Shown here in pieces: positions 58,832-64,000 of a stretch of 64,000 nucleotides of DNA. The stretch is from positions 8,680,001 to 8,744,000 of the forward strand of contig NZ_CP109467.1 of assembly GCF_036227325.1 (NCBI RefSeq), read 5' to 3'. The DNA is from Streptomyces sp. NBC_01465 (GTDB lineage: Bacteria > Actinomycetota > Actinomycetes > Streptomycetales > Streptomycetaceae). The position numbers and the translations under genes are program-made. The number at the start of each line of letters is the position of its first letter. The first letter of the stretch is position 1. The notes below the pieces were generated by a model that was given only the letters and a program-made list of their open reading frames with translations, searched no databases and was not told the DNA's origin.

Positions 58832-59806
58832 GTGCTGATCAGCCTCACCCTGCCCCTCCTGGGCAGCGCTGCCCTCGCGCTCGCCGCCCCCGCGGCCGCC
58901 CGCAGACTGCCGCCCCGCACCGCCGCCTGGTCCCTGACCTGTGCGGCCGTGGTCGCGGCCGGCGCTTGGGCGACGGTCCTCACGATGCTCGCGCTGACCC
59001 TGATCGGGCAGATCCCGCTGATCGCCGCCGAGGGGGAGTGGTCACCGAGCGCCCTCGCCCGGGCCACCCCGGTCGACCGGCCGGTCGCCGCCGCCTGCGC
59101 GGGCGCGGTGCTGGCCTGCGCGATCACCCTCACCGTCGTCTCCTGGCGCAACGTCCGCGTCCTCCTCGACGCCTGGCGCGAGTGCCGCGCCCTGCCCGCT
59201 GCCGGCGACCTGGCCGTCGTCGACGATCCGGTGCCCACCGCCTTCGCCCTGCCCGGAGCCCCGGGCCGCGTCGTGGTCTCCTCCGGGATGCTCCGGGCGC
59301 TCGACGCCGACGAACGCCGCGCCCTGCTCGCCCACGAACGTGCCCATCTCCGCCACCGCCACCACCTCTTCCTCCTCGTCCTGCAACTGGCGGCGGCGCT
59401 CAACCCGCTGCTCCGTCCACTGACCCGCACCGGGACGTACGTCATGGAGCGCTGGGCGGACGAGTCCGCCGCGACCACGGTCGGCAGCCGCAAACTCGTG
59501 GCGCACGCCGTCGCCCGAGCCGCCCTGGCTGCCAAACGCGCCCCCACGGCAGCCCTGGCAGCGGTCGGCGGCCCGGTCCCGCAGCGCGTCCAGGCCCTGC
59601 TCACCCCGCCGGCCCCGCTGCGCCGCGGAGTGGTCACATCCCTGGCCGCCCTGATGGCGATCTGCTGCCTCGCGCTCGCCCACGCGGGCAGCGACATCGA
59701 CCAGGTCTTCGACACGGCCTCACCGGAACACCCCTGCCACGTCACCACCTCGCAGCAAGAACCCCGATCCCACGCGCAGCGCCCTCACTGGTGTCACCAG
59801 GAGTAG
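58832..59806 (+). CDS. M56-family (BlaR1-like) membrane metallopeptidase
   Basis: A 324-residue membrane protein with about four helices: three before the zinc site and one near residue 275. The gluzincin motif is HERAH (LLAHERAHLRHRHH), with a distal glutamate near ERWADESAAT. No penicillin-binding sensor domain follows, unlike true BlaR1; the protein ends in a short, cysteine-containing tail. It may cleave the adjacent BlaI directly in response to another envelope signal. The GTG start lies 3 bp after the BlaI stop. Confidence 0.85.
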   Translation: MLISLTLPLLGSAALALAAPAAARRLPPRTAAWSLTCAAVVAAGAWATVLTMLALTLIGQIPLIAAEGEWSPSALARATPVDRPVAAACAGAVLACAITLTVVSWRNVRVLLDAWRECRALPAAGDLAVVDDPVPTAFALPGAPGRVVVSSGMLRALDADERRALLAHERAHLRHRHHLFLLVLQLAAALNPLLRPLTRTGTYVMERWADESAATTVGSRKLVAHAVARAALAAKRAPTAALAAVGGPVPQRVQALLTPPAPLRRGVVTSLAALMAICCLALAHAGSDIDQVFDTASPEHPCHVTTSQQEPRSHAQRPHWCHQE

Positions 59807-59822
59807 GTGCGGCACCCTTCAC

Positions 59823-60212
59823 CTACGACTCGGTGGAGTCCAGCAGCCGGCGCAGCAGTTCCTCGTCGTCGTCGGAGAGTTCGTCCACGAAGTGGGCCAG
59901 GACGGATGTCCGGTCGTTTCCGCTCCGCAGGACTTGGTGCATGTGTTTGGCGGTCAGACCGGACTCATCGGTGACGGGTGTGTAGGTGTAGCCGCGCCCG
60001 AGCGGAGTGCGCTTCAGCACTCCGCGGTTGAAGAGACGGGCGAGGGTGGTGGCCACCGTGGTGTGAGCCAGCGGGGTGGTCAGGCGTTCCGTCACTTCGC
60101 CGGGGGTCAGAGCCACTTCGGAGGTCTGCAGCAGCGTGAGGATTTCCGCCTCCAGCGCCCCGTTGGCGCGGCGTTTGCCGCCTGTGCCCGGCGGTCGATG
60201 GCTGGCGTTCAC
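59823..60212 (-). CDS. BlaI/MecI/CopY-family repressor 2
   Basis: A 129-residue winged-helix repressor: ALEAEILTLLQTSEVALTPG, HTTVATTLARLFNRGVLKRT and GRGYTYTPVTDESGLT. The C-terminal dimerisation part ends DDDEELLRRLLDSTES. It is convergent to the M56 peptidase and divergent from the undecaprenyl-pyrophosphate phosphatase 182 bp away. A different palindrome (ATTCGCGAAT) lies in that gap, so this repressor probably controls the phosphatase rather than the BlaI-1 targets. Confidence 0.9.
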   Translation of the reverse strand: MNASHRPPGTGGKRRANGALEAEILTLLQTSEVALTPGEVTERLTTPLAHTTVATTLARLFNRGVLKRTPLGRGYTYTPVTDESGLTAKHMHQVLRSGNDRTSVLAHFVDELSDDDEELLRRLLDSTES

Positions 60213-60254
60213 GGTGCCCTCCCTGCATGAGCGGTCTTCACCGTACCCACTGGA

Positions 60255-60274
60255 CTTCTATTCGCGAATCGAAG
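60255..60274. promoter_or_regulatory. Candidate operator for BlaI-2
   Basis: CTTCT-ATTCGCGAAT-CGAAG is a 20-bp palindrome with one mismatched pair, in the divergent gap between BlaI-2 and the undecaprenyl-pyrophosphate phosphatase. The TTCGCGAA core differs from the TACA/TGTA sites near BlaI-1. Confidence 0.55.
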
Positions 60275-60394
60275 ATACGCTGTGCGTCCGGCGTGCCGCG
60301 CACGCTGGTCGGTCGGCGGGGCCGCTCGATTTCGAACCCATCGTCTCCGGCATCAGAAGTCCGCCATGGCTACGTCAAGTGAAGGTGTCGGCGC

Positions 60395-61231
60395 ATGAGC
60401 GCGATCAATGTGGGTCAGGCCGCGATCCTCGGTGTGGTGGAGGGGGTGACCGAGTTCCTGCCGGTCTCCTCGACCGGACATCTCAAGATCACCGAGGGGC
60501 TGATGGGCATCCAGGTGGATGACACGTCGGTGGTCGCTTTCACCGCCGTGATCCAGGTCGGAGCCATCGCCGCAGTCCTGCTGTACTTCTTCAAGGACAT
60601 CGTGCGGATCGTCTCCGCCTGGGGCCGAGGGCTGGCGAACCGCTCCGAACGTCAGCACCACGACTACAAGTTCGCCTGGTGGGTCATCTACGCCACCATC
60701 CCCATCGTGATCGTCGGCCTCGCGGCGAAGCCGTTGATCGACGGGCCGCTGGCCTCCCTCTGGGTGGTGGCCGCCTCGTTGATCGTCGGGAGCATACTGA
60801 TGTGGGCGGCCGACCAGATGGGCCGGCACAAGCGCGGCGAGCAGGACATCACCTTCAAGGACTCCATGCTGGTCGGCTCCTCACAGATCCTGGCCCTGCT
60901 CTTCCCCGGCTTCTCCCGCTCCGGGGCCACCATGTCCACCGGCCTCATCCTCGACCTGGACCGCGTGGCCGCCACCCGGCTCTCCTTCTTCCTCGGCATT
61001 CCCTCCCTGACCGGTGCGGGCCTGTACGAACTCAAGGACGCAGTCGGCGCCGGCATGGACGTCACACCACTCATCGTCGGCACCGTGGTGTCGTTCGTCG
61101 TCGCCTATGCGTCGATCGCCTGGCTCCTGAAGTTCGTCGCACGGCACAGCTTCAACGCCTTCGTCATCTACCGGATCATCATTGGCGCCCTGCTGCTCGC
61201 TCTGCTGGGCACCGGCGTCCTCAACGCCTGA
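60395..61231 (+). CDS. uppP: Undecaprenyl-diphosphate phosphatase (BacA/UppP)
   Basis: A 278-residue membrane phosphatase with about eight helices. Signature motifs are GVVEGVTEFLPVSSTGHL (catalytic Glu and His region) and FPGFSRSGATMS (Ser/Arg region). It dephosphorylates undecaprenyl pyrophosphate to recycle the lipid carrier for peptidoglycan, teichoic acid and capsule; excess gives bacitracin resistance. It is divergent from BlaI-2 with a palindrome between, so the lipid-carrier supply here seems to be under BlaI-type control. Confidence 0.93.
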   Translation: MSAINVGQAAILGVVEGVTEFLPVSSTGHLKITEGLMGIQVDDTSVVAFTAVIQVGAIAAVLLYFFKDIVRIVSAWGRGLANRSERQHHDYKFAWWVIYATIPIVIVGLAAKPLIDGPLASLWVVAASLIVGSILMWAADQMGRHKRGEQDITFKDSMLVGSSQILALLFPGFSRSGATMSTGLILDLDRVAATRLSFFLGIPSLTGAGLYELKDAVGAGMDVTPLIVGTVVSFVVAYASIAWLLKFVARHSFNAFVIYRIIIGALLLALLGTGVLNA

Positions 61232-61236
61232 CCGAT

Positions 61237-61252
61237 GGACGCGTACGCGTCC
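61237..61252. repeat. Perfect 16-bp palindrome between convergent genes
   Basis: GGACGCGTACGCGTCC lies 5 bp after the phosphatase stop and touches the convergent response-regulator stop. It has no loop, so as RNA it would form a short stem with at least a 4-nt turn. It could be a compact bidirectional terminator or a protein site. Confidence 0.8.
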
Positions 61253-61929
61253 TAATCGGGCGGCTGGGGCCGTGTGAGGCCGAGATCGTACGCAAGGATC
61301 ACGGCCTGGATGCGATCTCGCGCTCCTACCTTGGCAAGTACGCGACCGACGTGTGTCTTGACCGTGGACTCGGCGAGCACCAGACGCTCGGCGATCTCGC
61401 CGTTGGTCCAGCCCTGACCGACGGCGACCAGGATCTCCCGTTCCCGTTCGGTGAGGGCCCGGTATCGCGGGTCTGCCTCGGCCTGCCGTCCTTCGGGCCC
61501 AGCCAGCAGGCCGTCGGCGTAGGTGTCCAGGAGACGCCGTGTCAGGGCCGGCGCGATGACCGCATCCCCCTTGGCGACGGATCGGATCCCGGCCAACAGC
61601 TCCTCCGGACGGGCGTCCTTGAGCAGGAAACCGCTGGCGCCCGCGCGCAGTGCTGCGTGCGCGTATTCGTCCAAGTCGAAAGTGGTGAGCACGAGGACCT
61701 TGGACGGCCCTCCTTCGGCGACGATGCGGCGGGTGGCTTCGATACCGTCCATCCCCGGCATACGGATGTCCATGAGGACGACCTCGGGGCACAACTCGGC
61801 GGTGCGACGTACGGCTTCGGCTCCGTGAGCGGCCTCACCTACCACGTCGGTCTCGGGCGCGTTCTCCAGGAGCATGCGGAAGCCGAGACGCTGCAGTGGG
61901 TGGTCATCGACGATCAGAACAGTGGTCAT
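61252..61929 (-). CDS. NarL/LuxR-family response regulator
   Basis: A 225-residue regulator from ATG 61929, overlapping the kinase stop (ATGA). Receiver: VLIVDDHPLQRLGF and phospho-acceptor Asp in VVLMDIRMPGMDG, Lys in FLLKDARPEELL. LuxR HTH: LTEREREILVAVGQGWTNGE and VKTHVGRVLAKVGARDRIQ. Partner of the kinase upstream. The ABC permease next to them is a likely target, as is usual for such systems; the signal is unknown. Confidence 0.92.
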   Translation of the reverse strand: MTTVLIVDDHPLQRLGFRMLLENAPETDVVGEAAHGAEAVRRTAELCPEVVLMDIRMPGMDGIEATRRIVAEGGPSKVLVLTTFDLDEYAHAALRAGASGFLLKDARPEELLAGIRSVAKGDAVIAPALTRRLLDTYADGLLAGPEGRQAEADPRYRALTEREREILVAVGQGWTNGEIAERLVLAESTVKTHVGRVLAKVGARDRIQAVILAYDLGLTRPQPPD

Positions 61930-63374
61930 GTGGTGGTGCCTGACGGTTCGGGGAGCGGGGTGAGATCGAGAACGGCCTCCACGGTCCACCCGGTGCCGGG
62001 GCCGGGTCCTGCGTTGAGCGTGCCCCCGTACAGGGCAGCACGTTCGGTCATCCCGGCCAGCCCGTGCCCCTCGGCTTGCGGTGGCCGGAGTCGGCCGGCC
62101 CCACCAGGAGGGCCTGAGTCCTCGACACGGATGCGCAGTTGACCGGGCTCGACGCTGACGCTGACCTGCGCTTGTGCGTGGGGGCCGGCATGTTTGAGAG
62201 TGTTGGTGAGGGCTTCCTGAACGATCCGGTAGGCCATCAACTGCAAGCCCCGGTCCAGGGCTCCCGGGTCGCCGTTGAAGCGGTATTCAACATGCGGTCC
62301 AGCTGCACGGATACGGCTGAACAGCTCTTCGAGGTCGCTGACTCCGGGCTGTGGGGCAAGCTGAAGGGAATCCGTACGCTCGCGCAGCGCACCGAGCATA
62401 CGGCGCAGTTCTCCCAGGGCCGTGCGGCCGGTGTCACCGATGAGGACCAGGGCTTGTTTGCCTTGTTCGGGGGCGGCTTCGACCGCGTACGCGCCACCGT
62501 CGGCCAGCGTGATGATGACGGACAGGTTGTGACCGACGATGTCGTGCATCTCCCGGGCGACCCGGGCACGTTCGGTGATGGCAGCCAGCCTGCTGCGCTG
62601 GTCGCGCTCGATCTCCAGACGCGCCGCGCGCTCACGGAGTCCGGCCAGCTGTGCACGGCGGATCCGTACGGCAAAACCCAGCGCGATGGCGGCGACCGCG
62701 GTGCTGCACAGGAAGAACAGAGCGTCCGGCGTGGATACGGCGCCGGCGAAACGCCAGGCGACCAGACCCAGGGCGCCTGCCATACCGGCGCACGCCCAGG
62801 GCAGGTGACGCAGACGACCGTGCAGCACCAGGCTGTAGAGGGCGACGAGCAGGGCTGCATCCGCGCGCAACCAGACTCCCAGCGACCACTGGAGCAGGAA
62901 CACCGCCAAGATGGCGGTGAATGCCACTGTGGGGTTCCTGCGTCGGTAGAGCAGCGGCAGTACGAGCCCGGCTTGCAGCGCCAGGGTCCCGGCCAGCGGG
63001 AGGTGGGTGAAGTCGATGCGGATTTCGTCCGGGCCGCCGGGATGTCCGACGAGATCGGGCACGCACAGCACCAGGAACGCGCAGACCACGACCGCCGTGT
63101 CGAGGCCCCACGGGCACCTGCGATCGACGCGGCGCAGCCGCTGAGCGGCGCGGGATCCCCACGCGACCAGCGGATGGCCCGCGAGGAGGTCCGCATCCGC
63201 GTACGGCTGATCGCCATGCGTTCCGGCGTGGACGGCGGCGTCGTTCGTCAAGGTGACTCTGTCTTCTGTGAGGGGGCGACTGCCGCCGCGGGCCTGCCCG
63301 GAGGACAGCCCCGCGGTACGGCACCTCAGAACTGCAATGTCAGGCGTCCGTGCGTACCAGGCGCCATGCGGCAC
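61926..63374 (-). CDS. NarL-type membrane histidine kinase
   Basis: A frame of up to 482 residues; the start is uncertain. GTG 63374 overlaps the ABC permease end by 35 bp and has no leader; TTG 63251 (TNDAAVHAGT) is an alternative that would shorten it by 41 residues. Four to five membrane helices lie at about 90-240, followed by HisKA_3 with RARVAREMHDIVGHNLSVII (His acceptor) and HATPase_c ending GHGLAGMTERAALYGG. Cognate regulator downstream by ATGA overlap; such kinases usually sense membrane-active compounds. Confidence 0.85.
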   Translation of the reverse strand: MPHGAWYARTPDIAVLRCRTAGLSSGQARGGSRPLTEDRVTLTNDAAVHAGTHGDQPYADADLLAGHPLVAWGSRAAQRLRRVDRRCPWGLDTAVVVCAFLVLCVPDLVGHPGGPDEIRIDFTHLPLAGTLALQAGLVLPLLYRRRNPTVAFTAILAVFLLQWSLGVWLRADAALLVALYSLVLHGRLRHLPWACAGMAGALGLVAWRFAGAVSTPDALFFLCSTAVAAIALGFAVRIRRAQLAGLRERAARLEIERDQRSRLAAITERARVAREMHDIVGHNLSVIITLADGGAYAVEAAPEQGKQALVLIGDTGRTALGELRRMLGALRERTDSLQLAPQPGVSDLEELFSRIRAAGPHVEYRFNGDPGALDRGLQLMAYRIVQEALTNTLKHAGPHAQAQVSVSVEPGQLRIRVEDSGPPGGAGRLRPPQAEGHGLAGMTERAALYGGTLNAGPGPGTGWTVEAVLDLTPLPEPSGTTT

Positions 63375-64000
63375 CGGCCAGCGCCAGCACGGTCCAGCCG
63401 AAGAAGACCGTGAGTCCCGCTCCAGGCGAGAGTACGTCGGTGCCGTGGTGCAGGGTGAACATGGCCTCGCCCGCGTTGCTCGGCAGGTAGGGGCTGATGT
63501 TGTCCTGCCAGGAGGTGGGCAGCAGGGAGACCAGACCGGGAACCAGCATCAACGAGGCGACCAGTACGGAGATCCCGCCGGCCACCGACCGCAGCAATGC
63601 CCCCAGTGCGGTACCGATCACCCCGACGAGGCCAAGGTAGAGACCGGCACCCAGCAGAGCGCGCACCACGCCGCCGCCGGAGATCGTGAGCGCTGCGGGC
63701 GTGCCGTCGACGATGCCACTACCGATCAGAAAGGTGGCGAAAACACCCACCAACGCCATGAGGAAAGCGACTCCGCCGAAGACCGCGGCCTTCGCCCAGA
63801 GCACCGGAAGACGGCGCGGGACAGCGGCCAGGGTGGAGCGGATCATCCCGGTGGAGTACTCGCCCGCGGTGACCAGGACACCCAGGACGCCGAGGGCGAG
63901 CTGAGCGAAGTTGGTGCCGAACAGGGAAAGGCTCAATGCTGTGGACGACGCGAAGTCCGGGTCCATGTGCCGACCGGAGTCGATGCGCGACTTGTACTGG
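63340..64000 (-). CDS. ABC-2-type permease (5' partial, runs off the window)
   Basis: The frame is open to the window edge; an internal Met at 63966 is preceded by in-frame codons, so the start is outside. The visible part (about 219 residues) has five or so membrane helices and the ABC-2 signature TAGEYSTGMIRSTLAAVPRR. The C terminus ends LAGAAWRLVRTDA. It is the permease of an exporter whose ATPase probably lies upstream. It is next to the NarL-type system on the same strand, suggesting regulated efflux or membrane-stress resistance. Confidence 0.85.
   Translation of the reverse strand, partial: QYKSRIDSGRHMDPDFASSTALSLSLFGTNFAQLALGVLGVLVTAGEYSTGMIRSTLAAVPRRLPVLWAKAAVFGGVAFLMALVGVFATFLIGSGIVDGTPAALTISGGGVVRALLGAGLYLGLVGVIGTALGALLRSVAGGISVLVASLMLVPGLVSLLPTSWQDNISPYLPSNAGEAMFTLHHGTDVLSPGAGLTVFFGWTVLALAGAAWRLVRTDA

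Noticed and set aside
1..64000. CRISPR arrays, tRNA or rRNA genes, attachment sites of integrative elements
   Set aside because: No regularly spaced repeats, no cloverleaf-like sequences and no integrase gene were seen by eye; mobile DNA here is all insertion-sequence type.

Overview
The window is GC-rich DNA from an actinomycete, almost certainly Streptomyces. Supporting signs are the strong G/C bias at codon third positions, frequent GTG/TTG starts with GGAGG-type leaders, a WhiB-family protein, a DmdR-type iron box, desferrioxamine-accessory genes, and actinobacterial families such as F420/DDN-like oxidoreductase, DUF4232 lipoprotein and Rv1733c-like membrane protein. The high density of insertion sequences, gene fragments and small catabolic or regulatory cassettes suggests an accessory region such as a chromosome arm. 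No rRNA, tRNA or CRISPR array was seen.

Layout. 1-7.7 kb: a dormancy/hypoxia-type block with a SpoIIE phosphatase (cut by the window start), an Rv1733c-like membrane protein, a DosR/OsdR-like regulator, an Acg-like nitroreductase, a DosS/OsdK-like GAF kinase, a zinc alcohol dehydrogenase and a universal stress protein. 7.6-10.2 kb: a reverse-strand operon of ferric-reductase-like membrane flavoprotein, FMN-binding protein and ApbE flavin transferase, divergent from an OmpR-type two-component system (10.4-12.5 kb). 13.1-17.1 kb: a translationally coupled operon of IPNS-like Fe(II)/2-oxoglutarate oxygenase, amidohydrolase/deaminase and NCS2 nucleobase permease. 17.2-20.2 kb: a LysR regulator between two SnoaL-like genes that share a duplicated promoter element, then a quinone oxidoreductase. 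20.3-30.6 kb: S41 protease, DDN-like protein, and small regulator/enzyme pairs (ArsR-DUF2071, oxidoreductase-TetR, esterase-MarR), broken by the first IS200/IS605 element and by gene wreckage.

30.6-34.2 kb is a nested transposon complex: a second IS605-type element (TnpB nuclease plus TnpA), the right end of a third, and an IS1182 element that landed inside that right-end hairpin with an 8-bp duplication. 34.2-37.8 kb is an iron-regulated divergent pair: a siderophore-interacting reductase and a DesG-type acylase fused in one frame to a DesH-type acyltransferase, around an iron box. 38-48.5 kb is a mixed zone of lipoprotein, WhiB, monooxygenase/TetR, two unknown proteins, a barstar-like inhibitor, a stand-alone AICAR formyltransferase whose stop codon was hit by an IS630 element, a methyltransferase and two decayed IS5-type elements. 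48.9-54.1 kb is an unfamiliar catabolic cassette: Asp/Glu racemase-like protein, ornithine-cyclodeaminase-like protein, cytosolic NMT1-like binding protein, MFS transporter and FadR-type regulator. 54.3-56.0 kb is an ABC-2 exporter.

56.3-61.2 kb is an envelope module: MGDG-synthase-like glycosyltransferase, polysaccharide deacetylase, BlaI repressor, BlaR1-like M56 peptidase, a second BlaI and undecaprenyl-pyrophosphate phosphatase, with BlaI-type operators ahead of the glycosyltransferase and the first BlaI. 61.3-64 kb is a NarL-type two-component system beside an ABC permease cut by the window end. The best candidates for unreported biology are the LysR/twin-promoter SnoaL circuit with its perfect 16-bp hairpin, the DesG-DesH fusion with a perfect 20-bp inverted repeat inside its coding sequence, the nested IS605/IS1182 structure, and the IPNS-like oxygenase/deaminase/permease operon.
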